Positions 29,087-39,061 of a stretch of DNA of 64,000 bases are shown piece by piece (within the stretch, counting starts at the first letter, position 1; the number at the start of each line of letters is the position of its first letter). A model generated the notes under the pieces. That model was not told the DNA's origin. It worked only from the letters and a program-made list of their open reading frames with translations, and did not search any database. The stretch is taken from positions 1-64,000 of the forward strand of contig CANPZV010000004.1 of assembly GCA_947589285.1 (NCBI GenBank), read 5' to 3'. The position numbers and the translations under genes were made by a program. Source of the stretch: an uncultured Clostridia bacterium. GTDB lineage: Bacteria > Bacillota > Clostridia > Christensenellales > Borkfalkiaceae.

Positions 29087-30512
29087 TGCCCTTCCCCATG
29101 ATCGACCGAAGGACCGCCTTGTCGCTGTAACTGTATTTTGTGCCCATGATCTCCTGTTCCGTCTCCCCTCCCTTCCCCGCGACGAGAAGGATATCTCCCT
29201 TTTTCAGTTTCTGCATCGCATAGCCGATCGCCTTCTCCCGCTCCTCCACGGCGACATACTCGCGGCTGATCCTCCTGTACCCCCCTTCGATCTCCGCGAT
29301 GATGGCGCAGGGGTCCTCATAGCGGGGATTGTCGGAGGTGATGACGGCAAAGTCGCAGTGCCTTGCGGCGACCTCCCCCATGAGGGGCCGCTTGGCCCTG
29401 TCGCGGTTCCCGCCGCACCCAAATACGACGAACAGCCTCCCTTTGAGGTGTTCCCTGAGTGCGGTGAGCGATTTTTCAAGCCCGTCGGGCGTATGGGCGA
29501 AGTCCACAAAGAGGTCCGCGCCGCGGTAGACGCCGACGTGTTCCAGCCTCCCCTCCACGCGGACGTCGGAGAGACCCTCCGCGATCTCCTCCATGCCGAC
29601 GCCGAGCCGTCTGCAACACGCCGCGGCCGCGAGGGCGTTGGAGACGTTGAAGCGGCCCGTCATGGGCAGTTCGATCTCGCAGATCTCGTCCTCCAAATTG
29701 AGGATCGCCCGCGTGCAGTCGAGTTCCTCGCTCTCGATCATCGCGAAGCAGTCTGCGGGGGTGTCGATGGCGTAAGTGACCGTCTCGGGCGCGAGCTTGG
29801 CGATCTCCGCCGAAAAGGGGTCGTCGCCGTTGACGATCGCGAGGCGGCAACGGGAGAATATCCCCTTTTTCGCCTCGCCGTATGCGCGCATGTCCGAGAA
29901 GAAATCCAGATGATCCTGCGTCAGATTTGTGAAGATCGCGCTCTCGTACACGATCGGGCAGTCCTTTTTCAGGGCGAGGGCGTGCGCGGAGACCTCCATT
30001 GCAACGGCCCCCACGCCCTCCTTCCGCATGTCCGCAAGGAGAGAAAAGAGGGAGATCGGGTCGGGTGTCGTCAGGGCGGGAGGCAGGACCGTCTTGCCGA
30101 ATTTCGCCCCGAGCGTTCCGATGAGGCCGCTCTTCCTCCCCGCCGCGGACAGAATGGCATAGATCATGTGCGTGACCGTCGTCTTTCCGTTCGTCCCCGT
30201 GACGCCGACCAGCGTCAGACGCTTTTCGGGGTGCCCGTAGAAGCCCGCAGAGATGTGCGCCATCGCGCGTCTGCAATCGGGCGCGAGAATGTAGGGAAGA
30301 GAAGTCTCCGTCGGCTTTTCGCAGACAATGGCCGCCGCGCCCCGCCGCTCCGCTTCGGCGGCGTACCTGTGGGCGTCCTCGTGCGTGCCGTTGATGCAGA
30401 AGAAGAGGTCCCCCTCCCCCGCCACTCTGCTGTCGGCGCAGAGCGATCTGATGTCCGCGTCTGCCCCGTTGAGCATTCCGCCCGCCTCCGTAGCAAGCAA
30501 GGATAGCTTCAT
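29079..30512 (-). CDS. murE: UDP-MurNAc-tripeptide synthetase
   Basis: VTGTNGKTTVTHMIYAIL; DFAHTPDGLEKSL; ATG at 30512 (MKLSLLATEAGG). Confidence 0.95.
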   Translation of the reverse strand: MKLSLLATEAGGMLNGADADIRSLCADSRVAGEGDLFFCINGTHEDAHRYAAEAERRGAAAIVCEKPTETSLPYILAPDCRRAMAHISAGFYGHPEKRLTLVGVTGTNGKTTVTHMIYAILSAAGRKSGLIGTLGAKFGKTVLPPALTTPDPISLFSLLADMRKEGVGAVAMEVSAHALALKKDCPIVYESAIFTNLTQDHLDFFSDMRAYGEAKKGIFSRCRLAIVNGDDPFSAEIAKLAPETVTYAIDTPADCFAMIESEELDCTRAILNLEDEICEIELPMTGRFNVSNALAAAACCRRLGVGMEEIAEGLSDVRVEGRLEHVGVYRGADLFVDFAHTPDGLEKSLTALREHLKGRLFVVFGCGGNRDRAKRPLMGEVAARHCDFAVITSDNPRYEDPCAIIAEIEGGYRRISREYVAVEEREKAIGYAMQKLKKGDILLVAGKGGETEQEIMGTKYSYSDKAVLRSIMGKGNA

Positions 30513-30513
30513 G

Positions 30514-32251
30514 TCACACCTCCGTTCGTTGCAGGCCCTTGATGCCGATGATGCCCTGAAATATTTCCTGTGCGCAGGGTGCCGCCACGGTACTGCCGTA
30601 ATAGGTCCCCTGCGGTTCGTCCACGATGATGAGCGCAAGATATTTTGGTTCATTCGCGGGAAAATATCCCACGAAGGAGGAGACGTATTTCCCCTGTGCG
30701 ATGCGCCCGTTTTCATATTTTTGGGCCGTCCCCGTCTTTCCCGCGACGCGGTAACCCTCGATGAACGCCTTCTTTCCGCTCCCGTCCCGCACGACGCCCT
30801 CGAGCATGGACGAGAGAATTTTTGACGTCTCCTCGCTCACCGTGCGGTGCAGGAGCTTCTTCTCTGTCCTCTCCCGCACGCTGCCGTCCTCCGAAAAGAT
30901 CTCCTCCACGAGCCGCGGGGCGTAGTAGTACCCCCCGTTGACCGCCGAGGCCGCGGCGCAGGCGAGTTGCAGGGGGCTGACGGCGACGGTCTGCCCGAAG
31001 CCGATGCGGGCGAGGTCGCAGTCTCGGACGACACTCTCGGGGAGGAGCATGCCGATCGCCTCCCCCGAAAAGTCGATCCCCGTCGCCCGCCCGAACCCGA
31101 AGGCGTCGAGATAGTCGTAAAATGTCTCCTTTCCCAGAGCGAGGGCGATGTCCACAAAGCACGGGTTACAGCTGTTGTTCAGTGCCTCCGCGAGCGTCTG
31201 GTTGGAGTGTTTGCCGTTTTTATGGTCGCTCCAGCACTTGATCGTCGTCCCGTCCACCGTGCGCGTGCGCGAAGAGGAATAGACGTGGCTCAGCGGCAGG
31301 GCGCGGCCGTTCCCCTTCAGCCCCTCCTCGATGTTGGCGGCCGCCGTGACGATCTTGAATGTGGACCCAGGCTCATAGATGTCCGAGACGAGGCTATTGC
31401 GCGAGAGCGCGTTGAGCATGGAGAGGTCGTTCCGCGGGATGTCGTTGAGGTCGTAGGAGGGCAGGTTCACCATGGCAAGGACGGAGAAATCGGAGGGATC
31501 GAGGACGATCGCCCGCGCGGCCTTGGCCTGCGATTCGGCAAGGACCCTCCCCATGACCTGCTCGGCAAGGGATTGGATGCGGTAGTCGAGCGTGAGACGG
31601 ATGGAAAGCCCGTCCTTTGCGGGGAGATAGGCCGCCGTCGCGTCCGCGAGATCGACGCCCACGAGGTCGGTCTCATAGAGGATCTCCCCGTCCTCCCCGC
31701 CGAGAAATCCGTCGTAATATCCCTCCACGCCCGTCGTTCCCGACCCGTCGAAGGAGGTAAACCCGAGGACCTGACAGGCAAGCGCACCGTAAGGGTACAC
31801 GCGCACGTCGTCGCGGGCATAGTAGACGCCGCGGATGTTCTCCCCCGCAAGTGCCTCCACCGTCTCCTTCCCCGTCTTGCGCAGTAAGACGATCTCCGAC
31901 TTGCTCTTGTCCGAGAGCTTTGCGAGAAGTTCCTCCCTCCCGACGCCGAGGATCCCCGAGAGGACGGAGGACGCGTCCTCCGCATCTTCCACCGCATTGG
32001 CGCGGGCATAGACGGTATATGCGGCGGTGTTCCCCGCGAGGAGTTCGCCGTTGACGTCATAGATGTTCCCCCGCCCTGCATGGACGGGGATCTCCCTTGT
32101 CCACTGGTCGAGGGCGAGGTAGTGCAATTTATCCTTCCAAATGACCTGAATATAGAAGAATCTGCCCAAAAAGAGACAAAAAATAAAGGTTATTACCAAT
32201 AATATGGCGAATAACCTCTTTCGTAAAACCGTTACGGAATATTGGTTTTTG
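30514..32251 (-). CDS. Penicillin-binding transpeptidase (SpoVD/FtsI-like), proposed full-length ORF from an ATC start
   Basis: YEPGSTFKIVTAAANIEEG (SxxK), NSCNP (SxN-like), VAGKTGTAQK (KTG). Track start is TTG 32199; in-frame upstream sequence IKNQYSVTVLRKRLFAIL follows AAGGGGGG. Confidence 0.85.
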
Positions 32252-32268
32252 ATGGACGATTCCCCCCT

Positions 32269-33144
32269 TTACGGACGGACCATTCCGAGTTCATGCTCCG
32301 CATAGTCATCCACAAAGGCGGGATCGGTGACTTCGTCGATGCGGCCGCTGAGTTCCTCGGAATACCGCGTGAGTTCGCTCAGTTGCGCCTGCTTGGCGGC
32401 AAGATCGTACTTCATGGAGTTGATGATCCCCGTGTTGATGCAGACGAGCGCGATCGCGACCACAAAGACGGCCGCGACGATGGCGAGTGCCATCTTTGCC
32501 TTGCTCGAAAGGGAGGCAAAGAATCCGACGTGCCTGTCGAGTTCGAGGTCTGCGCCGAAGTCCTCGGTGTAGAGTTCCTCCCGCCTCAACGTCTCCATTG
32601 TGCGGCGCGTGGGACGGAGATCTTCGTTCTCCTCCGTCTCGGGTGCGGGCGCGGCTTCGGGCGCAGGGGCAGGCGCGGTTTCTGGCGCGACCTCGGGCGC
32701 AAACGCGGGCGCGGGCGCGGGCGCATAAACGGGCGTGGCCTCGGGCGCGAAAACAGGCGCGGCTTCGGGGGCGTAAACGGGCGCGGCCTCGGGGGCAAGC
32801 GTCGCCGTCTCGTCCTTCAATTCCCTCCTGACGAGGGTATGGTCCTTATATTCAAGGTCGGAGAACAACTCCCTGTGCGCGGGTGCCTCCCTCACAGGTG
32901 CCTCGGCGACGGAAGCGCGGGGCGTGGAGACAGGCGCAGGCTCCTCCGTCAAAACGGCGGTCTTTGCGGACGCGGAGGGCATGGAAAACGCCGCCGCGAT
33001 CTTCTCCGCATCGGAGACGCTGCTCTCGAAAAAGCCGCTGTAGATCTCGCTGCTCCTCTTTTTGTGCGCGATCGCTTCGGGCGAATCGCTCTCATCCGCT
33101 ACGGATGTCTGATAATCTCTTTCAAGTAAAGCCGACTGTGCCAT
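32269..33144 (-). CDS. FtsL/DivIC-like bitopic protein with long Ala/Pro cytoplasmic region
   Basis: One TM then YDLAAKQAQLSELTRYSEELSGRIDEVTDPAFVDDYAEHELGMVRP; located between rsmH and PBP. Confidence 0.7.
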   Translation of the reverse strand: MAQSALLERDYQTSVADESDSPEAIAHKKRSSEIYSGFFESSVSDAEKIAAAFSMPSASAKTAVLTEEPAPVSTPRASVAEAPVREAPAHRELFSDLEYKDHTLVRRELKDETATLAPEAAPVYAPEAAPVFAPEATPVYAPAPAPAFAPEVAPETAPAPAPEAAPAPETEENEDLRPTRRTMETLRREELYTEDFGADLELDRHVGFFASLSSKAKMALAIVAAVFVVAIALVCINTGIINSMKYDLAAKQAQLSELTRYSEELSGRIDEVTDPAFVDDYAEHELGMVRP

Positions 33145-33188
33145 GGTCCCCTTCTCCTTGTAGATATCTTATTCGACAAATTGCCCTT

Positions 33189-34118
33189 TCATTCTGTGAT
33201 TTTTTCGGCAATTCGCAGTTTCGCGCTCTTGGAGCGCGGGTTGTCTTTTTGCTCCTTTTCGCCCGCCGTGATCGGCTTGCGCGTCACGATCTCCATCTGC
33301 TTGACCCTCCCGCATACGCATACGGGGAAGTCCTTGGGACAGGTGCAGCCCGTTGACAGATCCCTGAAAACGTTCTTGACGATCCTGTCCTCGAGGGAAT
33401 GAAACGACAGGATCGCCGCTCTTCCTCCCTTTTTCAGCCTCGCGCAGAGGCCCCTGATACACTCTTCCAGCCCTTTGAGTTCGCCGTTCACCTCGATGCG
33501 GATCGCCTGAAAGGTCTGCCTCGCGCATGCCGCCGAGCGGAATCGGGGCGGGAGACTGCTCTCCACAAGCTCCTTCAGCTCGCCGCAGGTGCGGATCGGC
33601 TCCCTCTCGCGCTCCCTCACGATGCTCTTTGCGATGGTCCCCGCAAAGGGTTCCTCGCCGTATTCTCTCAGGACGCGTTTGAGTTCCTCGGCGGAATACC
33701 CGTTTACGACGTCTGCCGCCGTGAGGGATGAACGCTTGTCCATGCGCATGTCGAGGGGAGCGTTCGGGATGCGGTAGGCAAATCCCCTGCTCTCGTCGTC
33801 GATCTGGTGGGAAGAGACGCCGAGGTCGAGGAGGAATCCGTCGAGACGTTCGTCGGGGGAAAGTACCTCCGCGAAGTCCTTGAAGTCCGCCCTGACCAAC
33901 CGATACCGTCCCTCGTAGGGAGACAGCCGCTCTGCCGCCTCTTCGATCGCGTCCCCGTCCTTGTCCGTTGCCACCAGCCTTGCGGTCGGCTCCCGCTTCA
34001 GAATGCCCTCCGAATGCCCCGCTCCGCCGCAAGTTCCGTCAAAGTACAGCCCATACGGTTTCAGGGACAACCCGCCAAGCACTTCGTCAAGCATGATCGG
34101 ACGATGATACGCGCTCAT
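33189..34118 (-). CDS. rsmH: 16S rRNA (cytosine1402-N4)-methyltransferase
   Basis: HRPIMLDEVLGGL; GTCGGAGHSEGIL; LSFHSLEDRIVKN. Confidence 0.97.
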   Translation of the reverse strand: MSAYHRPIMLDEVLGGLSLKPYGLYFDGTCGGAGHSEGILKREPTARLVATDKDGDAIEEAAERLSPYEGRYRLVRADFKDFAEVLSPDERLDGFLLDLGVSSHQIDDESRGFAYRIPNAPLDMRMDKRSSLTAADVVNGYSAEELKRVLREYGEEPFAGTIAKSIVREREREPIRTCGELKELVESSLPPRFRSAACARQTFQAIRIEVNGELKGLEECIRGLCARLKKGGRAAILSFHSLEDRIVKNVFRDLSTGCTCPKDFPVCVCGRVKQMEIVTRKPITAGEKEQKDNPRSKSAKLRIAEKITE

Positions 34119-34564
34119 TGCTTTTCCTTGTACGCCCGCTTGATGCTGTTCGCCGCGGTGACCGTCATGCCCTTGAGATGTTCGGTGAGCGCGTTCTCAT
34201 CCCAGATCTCGATATAGTCCCCCATGCCGACGGAGACAAGGTCCTTTTTGAGTTCCGCGAATTCGCGGTACTCGCGCGGGATCATGAAACGCCCCTGATT
34301 GTCCTCCACGAGGTCATCAACGACGGTGTACATGAACCGCTTGGCGGCGTATGTCTCTTCATCGGCGGGATCGACGTCCCCGAAGGAGAGGAGCTTCTTC
34401 TCCATGACCGACTCGCACATGATGGCGATACACCCTGCAGTGTACTTCACAAAGAAGAGCTTTTCATTTTGCGGAAACGCAGCCCTGAACTTCGCGGGAA
34501 TGCGCGTTCTGTTTTTTGCGTCAAGCTGGTGATAAGCCTTTCCGCTCACGAACTGCATCGCCAT
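34115..34564 (-). CDS. mraZ: Transcriptional regulator MraZ
   Basis: YHQLDAKNRTRIPAKFRAAF; start ATG 34564. Confidence 0.94.
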   Translation of the reverse strand: MAMQFVSGKAYHQLDAKNRTRIPAKFRAAFPQNEKLFFVKYTAGCIAIMCESVMEKKLLSFGDVDPADEETYAAKRFMYTVVDDLVEDNQGRFMIPREYREFAELKKDLVSVGMGDYIEIWDENALTEHLKGMTVTAANSIKRAYKEKQ

Positions 34565-34594
34565 GAAAATCCCTCCTTTTCTGATCGTGAATCT

Positions 34595-34649
34595 ATTATA
34601 TATCATCCCTCGGGGTTTGTCAACCACATTTGTCCATTTTTTTCCACCA
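34595..34649 (-). promoter_or_regulatory. mraZ promoter with 10-bp-periodic TGG boxes
   Basis: TTGACA-17-TATAAT (34595-34623); TGG boxes at 34624-26, 34634-36, 34644-46. Confidence 0.75.
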
Positions 34650-34663
34650 ATTCGAAAAAATTT

Positions 34664-35476
34664 TTAGAAATAATTAAAACAAATGTTTGAGAAAAAGATC
34701 GATTCGTTGTATTCTTTGGCATTTCCGAGAAAATGGACCCGTCCTTTTGCCATTTCTTTCAAATTTTTCTCAAAACAAATGTTCTGATTTTGAGTTTCAA
34801 AGCGTGTTTCTCGGTGGTCAGCCGTCCCTAAATTTAGGCGATTCACGAGCCGTACGGCCACGCCTCGGTTTCCGTCATAGGTTTTACAGCCGTAAAATGC
34901 GGCGATCTCGTCCCTGAAAAAGACGTAATGCGTGCATCCAAGCACCACTCCTTCGAACCTTTCGTCCCCCGCGGAGGGAAAGTGGACAGACCGCCCAACG
35001 CCCTTTCCCTCCCCCACCGCCCGCTCGATCTCCCCCGCGAGGTCGGGGCAGGGAAGCACCGTGAAGCGGCAGGAGGGACAGCGTTGCACGAGCCTTCTGA
35101 GCCGCCCGCTCTGCGCCGTGCGGACGGTCGCAAGGATCAATGCCCTCTTGCACTCCTTCGCCGCGGGGAGGACCGCGGGTTCGGTCCCGATGATCGGGAA
35201 GGGAAATTCCCGCCGCATGCGGTCGATGCAGACGGCAGTCGCGGTGTTGCAGGCGAGGACGGCCGCGTCCACCCCGATCTTCCCGAACGCATCGAGTGCC
35301 TCCCGCACAAAGTCGCAGATCTCCCCCTCCTCTCTGTTCCCGTAGGGGGCGCGGGCATTGTCGCCGAGATAGAAGTACTCCGCCTCCGGGGCGAGGGAAA
35401 AGCATTCTTTCAGGACGGTGAGTCCGCCGATGCCGCTGTCAAACACGCCGATCCTCGGAAAATCTTTTCCCATTTT
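34664..35476 (-). CDS. murI: Glutamate racemase
   Basis: [43 protein letters not shown]. Confidence 0.94.
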   Translation of the reverse strand, partial: KMGKDFPRIGVFDSGIGGLTVLKECFSLAPEAEYFYLGDNARAPYGNREEGEICDFVREALDAFGKIGVDAAVLACNTATAVCIDRMRREFPFPIIGTEPAVLPAAKECKRALILATVRTAQSGRLRRLVQRCPSCRFTVLPCPDLAGEIERAVGEGKGVGRSVHFPSAGDERFEGVVLGCTHYVFFRDEIAAFYGCKTYDGNRGVAVRLVNRLNLGTADHRETRFETQNQNICFEKNLKEMAKGRVHFLGNAKEYNESIFFSNICFNYF

Positions 35477-35521
35477 TCTCCCTTTTTCCAAAAAATTTTT
35501 TCGCTTTCCCTTAAAAATCAG

Positions 35522-35550
35522 TTTACAAGCACTCTATTTTATGCTAAAAT
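35522..35550 (+). promoter_or_regulatory. rpsT promoter
   Basis: TTTACA-17-TAAAAT. Confidence 0.65.
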
Positions 35551-35593
35551 AATCAAGATTTATCAAGAGAAAGTATCTTTAAGGAGAAATACC

Positions 35594-35854
35594 GTGCCCA
35601 ACATCAAATCCGCCGAAAAGCGCGTCCTTGTCACAGAAAAAAAGACCCTCGAAAACAAAGTCGTCAAGTCGGCTCTCAAGACGCAGATCAAGAAGTTCCT
35701 CGCCGCCGTCGCGGCGGGCGAAAAGGAGAAAGCGGCCGCCCTCTATTCCGAGACAGTCTCCGCCATTGATTCCGCCGTCACCAAGGGGATCCTGCACAAG
35801 AACAACGCCGCAAATAAAAAGGCGAAGCTCGCGAAAAAGCTCGCCGCTCTTTAA
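35594..35854 (+). CDS. rpsT: 30S ribosomal protein S20 (GTG start)
   Basis: [45 protein letters not shown]. Confidence 0.95.
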   Translation: MPNIKSAEKRVLVTEKKTLENKVVKSALKTQIKKFLAAVAAGEKEKAAALYSETVSAIDSAVTKGILHKNNAANKKAKLAKKLAAL

Positions 35855-35875
35855 CAGTATCACAAGAACAGGCAA

Positions 35876-35909
35876 AGGCCCGCCGCGTTTCAGGCGGGTC
35901 TTTTTTCGT
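35876..35909 (+). terminator. rpsT terminator
   Basis: gcccgcc-gcgtttca-ggcgggtcttttttc. Confidence 0.75.
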
Positions 35910-35957
35910 GCCCTTTGTCTCCTCCCCCACCGTCTTTTTGCCGTGCGTAAATTTATT

Positions 35958-36010
35958 TTTGTATTCGCGCGGGCGCGCACGCGCGTACGTCGCGCCCGCG
36001 CGAATACAAA
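35958..36010. repeat. GC-rich perfect palindrome, 20-bp arms, 13-nt loop
   Basis: tttgtattcgcgcgggcgcg-cacgcgcgtacgt-cgcgcccgcgcgaatacaaa. Confidence 0.95.
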
Positions 36011-36056
36011 TTCACTATATTGTAAAAAATTTTTTTCGTATCTTGCCGTAAAACAG

Positions 36057-36085
36057 TTGACTTTGCCGCCCGCTTTGATTATACT
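36057..36085 (+). promoter_or_regulatory. Promoter of xre-potABCD
   Basis: TTGACT-17-TATACT. Confidence 0.7.
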
Positions 36086-36190
36086 TTCTGCGTTACTGGT
36101 TTATTATTATTAAACTTTTTGTTTATTATTACAAAGGTTTGATAAAAAGTAACAAAAAATTTATTTTTACTAAACTTTGAGAGAGAAATT

Positions 36191-36724
36191 ATGGAACTCG
36201 GTGCCAAACTAAAGGAGATGCGGCAGCAGAAAAACCTGACGCAGGAGGAACTTGCCGACCGCTGTGAACTGACGAAGGGATACATCTCCCAGCTCGAAAA
36301 CGACCTGACAAGCCCTTCGATCGCGACATTGTGCGACATTCTGAACGCCCTCGGAAGCAATCTTTCGGACTTTTTCCATGAAGAAGCCGAAGAGAAGGTC
36401 GTCTTTACCGAGGCGGAGTACATCGAAAAACGCTCCGAGGGGATGCTCCTTTCGTGGGTCATCCCGAATGCGCAGAAGAACATGATGGAGCCGATCCTCG
36501 TGGAGCTGGATCCCCTCTCCCGCACGCAGCCCGACTTCCCCCATGAGGGAGAAGAGTTCGGGTTCGTCCTCGAGGGGAAGATCGCCGTCGTGCTTGCGGA
36601 CAAGCAATATGCCGTAAAAAAGGGAGAGAGCTTCTACTTCACGGCGGGGAAGGAACATTACATCGAAAACAAGGGCAAGGGGAAGGCCAAATTCATCTGG
36701 ATCTCCACCCCTCCCAACTTTTAA
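36191..36724 (+). CDS. XRE-family regulator with C-terminal cupin domain
   Basis: [38 protein letters not shown]; cupin [18 protein letters not shown]. Confidence 0.92.
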   Translation: MELGAKLKEMRQQKNLTQEELADRCELTKGYISQLENDLTSPSIATLCDILNALGSNLSDFFHEEAEEKVVFTEAEYIEKRSEGMLLSWVIPNAQKNMMEPILVELDPLSRTQPDFPHEGEEFGFVLEGKIAVVLADKQYAVKKGESFYFTAGKEHYIENKGKGKAKFIWISTPPNF

Positions 36725-36746
36725 GGATCTACAAAAGGAGACTGCT

Positions 36747-38255
36747 ATGGCGGAACACATCATCGAACTGAAGGGCGTTACAAAGTACTTCGGCGAGGAC
36801 CTCATCATCGACAACATGAGTTTCTTCGTCAACAAGGGAGAATTCATCACCTTTCTCGGTCCCTCGGGCTGCGGAAAGACGACGACGCTCCGCATGATCG
36901 CGGGATTCGATCTCCCCACGAGCGGGCAGATCCTTCTCCACGGCGAGGACATCTCCTCCCTGCCGCCCAACAAGCGGCCGATCAACACCGTTTTCCAGCG
37001 GTATGCCCTCTTCCCCCACCTCAACGTGTACGAAAACATCGCGTTCGGGCTGAAATGCAAGCGGGTCATCAACACCTACCGCAACGCCAACGGCGAGGAG
37101 TACACCAAGCGGGAACGCCTCACAAAGAAGGAGATCGCCGCAAAGGTCAAAAAGGCACTTGAGATCGTCGATCTCGAGGGGTTTGAGAAGCGTTCGATCG
37201 CGACCCTCTCGGGCGGGCAGCAACAGCGCGTCGCCATTGCAAGGGCGATCGTCAACGAGCCTGAGATCCTTCTTTTGGACGAGCCTCTCGGGGCACTCGA
37301 CCTCAAGATGCGCAAGGAGATGCAGATCGAACTCAAAAAGATGCACGACCGCCTCGGCATCACCTTCATCTATGTCACCCACGACCAGGAGGAGGCACTC
37401 ACGATGTCGGACACCATCGTCGTCATGTCGGACGGCGTCGTCCAGCAGATCGGCACCCCCACCAAGATCTACAACGAACCCGCAAACACGTTCGTCGCCG
37501 ATTTCATCGGCGAGAGCAACATCTTCAGCGGCACCGTCGTCGGCAAGCACAAGGTCCGCTTCTGCGGAAAGACGTTCGAATGCGTCGATGATTTCGAACA
37601 GAATGAGCTTGCGGACGTCGTTGTCCGTCCCGAGGACGTGAAGATGTGTCCTCCCGAGGAGGGAATGCTCAAAGGCGAGGTCATTTCCGTCGTGTTCAAG
37701 GGTATCCACTATGAGATCACCGTTCAGGTCGGCAAGTACGAAGTCATCGTCCAAAGCACGGAGAGCAGGAGCGTCGGCGAGACGATCGGCCTCTCCGTTG
37801 CGCCCGACGGCATCCACCTCATGAAGCCGAAATACACGACGAACGTCTTTGACGGCGTTATCACCAAGCACAACACCGTGCGCTTCGGCGACGGCGAATG
37901 GGAATGTGACGTCACCCAGCTCTATCCCGAGAGCCACCTCGACGAGGACGAATACCTCATCACCAAGGAGGGCGAAAAGATCGACCTCACGGACACAGAA
38001 GTCCGCGTTGAAGTCGGCCTCAACGACATCACGATCAGCGACGAAGAGGACGCGGGCGGCGTCATGGGGCACATCATCTCCATCATCTACAAGGGCGACC
38101 ACTACCGCCTGATCGTAAGAACAGAGGAGAACGAAGAGGACTTTGTCTTTGCGACAGAGGACCTCTGGAACGAAGAGGATTACGTCTCCGTCATCATTCC
38201 CAAGGAGAAGATCCTCCTCTCCCTCAAACCCAAGGCAAAGGAGGATGAGGCATGA
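36747..38255 (+). CDS. potA: Spermidine/putrescine ABC transporter ATP-binding protein, extended C-terminus
   Basis: [53 protein letters not shown]-like tail. Confidence 0.93.
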   Translation: MAEHIIELKGVTKYFGEDLIIDNMSFFVNKGEFITFLGPSGCGKTTTLRMIAGFDLPTSGQILLHGEDISSLPPNKRPINTVFQRYALFPHLNVYENIAFGLKCKRVINTYRNANGEEYTKRERLTKKEIAAKVKKALEIVDLEGFEKRSIATLSGGQQQRVAIARAIVNEPEILLLDEPLGALDLKMRKEMQIELKKMHDRLGITFIYVTHDQEEALTMSDTIVVMSDGVVQQIGTPTKIYNEPANTFVADFIGESNIFSGTVVGKHKVRFCGKTFECVDDFEQNELADVVVRPEDVKMCPPEEGMLKGEVISVVFKGIHYEITVQVGKYEVIVQSTESRSVGETIGLSVAPDGIHLMKPKYTTNVFDGVITKHNTVRFGDGEWECDVTQLYPESHLDEDEYLITKEGEKIDLTDTEVRVEVGLNDITISDEEDAGGVMGHIISIIYKGDHYRLIVRTEENEEDFVFATEDLWNEEDYVSVIIPKEKILLSLKPKAKEDEA

Positions 38256-39061
38256 AGGCCCCCGGTTTTTCCAGAAAGACGCTGTGCATCCCCTATGCCG
38301 TCTTTCTCATCTTCTTTGTCGTCATCCCGATGTGCGTGATCCTCTTTTACGCCTTCACCGACAGCGAGATGCACTTCTCCTTCTCGAACTTCCTGCGGTT
38401 CTTCTCCGACCCCACGAAGCTCTCCACGATCGTCTATTCGATCGTCATCTCCCTCATCACGACGGTCATCTGCCTTGTCATCGCCTATCCCGTCGCGCTC
38501 ATCCTCGCGCGGAGCAAATTGAAGAAGAAATTCATCATTCTGATGCTCTTCGTGCTTCCCATGTGGATCAACTTCGTCCTCAGGATCAACGCCATCCGCG
38601 AATTCTTCAACCTGCTCTCGCAGGCAGACGCGCTCTCGTGGCTGGAGACCGCCAACATCTTCAAGACGGTCGTCGGCATGGTGTATGACTTCCTCCCCTT
38701 CATGATCCTCCCCCTCTACACGACGATGCTCAAGATCGATGACTCCCTCTATGAGGCGAGCGCGGATCTCGGCGCGAATTCCTTCACGACCTTCTTCCGC
38801 ATCACGCTCCCCCTCTCCATGCCGGGGATCATGAGTGGCGTCACGATGGTGTTCCTTCCCTCCATGACAAATTACGTCGTCTCGGACATGCTCGGGAATG
38901 CGAAAGTCACCATCATCGGCAAATTCATATCCGATTACTTCGGCAACGATTGGCATATGGGTTCCATGATCGCGCTCGTGCTTCTCATCGTCGTCTTTGT
39001 ATCCACATGGCTCACGGGAGGCTTTCATTCCGAAGAAAATGTGAGGGGGGCAAACCTGTGA
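38252..39061 (+). CDS. potB: Spermidine/putrescine ABC permease
   Basis: [26 protein letters not shown] (EAA loop). Confidence 0.93.
   Translation: MKAPGFSRKTLCIPYAVFLIFFVVIPMCVILFYAFTDSEMHFSFSNFLRFFSDPTKLSTIVYSIVISLITTVICLVIAYPVALILARSKLKKKFIILMLFVLPMWINFVLRINAIREFFNLLSQADALSWLETANIFKTVVGMVYDFLPFMILPLYTTMLKIDDSLYEASADLGANSFTTFFRITLPLSMPGIMSGVTMVFLPSMTNYVVSDMLGNAKVTIIGKFISDYFGNDWHMGSMIALVLLIVVFVSTWLTGGFHSEENVRGANL

Noticed and set aside
32640-32800. GC-rich tandem repeats as a minisatellite of independent function
   Set aside because: Explained by the Pro/Ala repeat of the FtsL-like protein, reported there instead
34928-35854. 308-aa ORF ending in S20
   Set aside because: Only the last 86 aa are S20, with SD AAGGAG and GTG at 35594; the rest is antisense to murI
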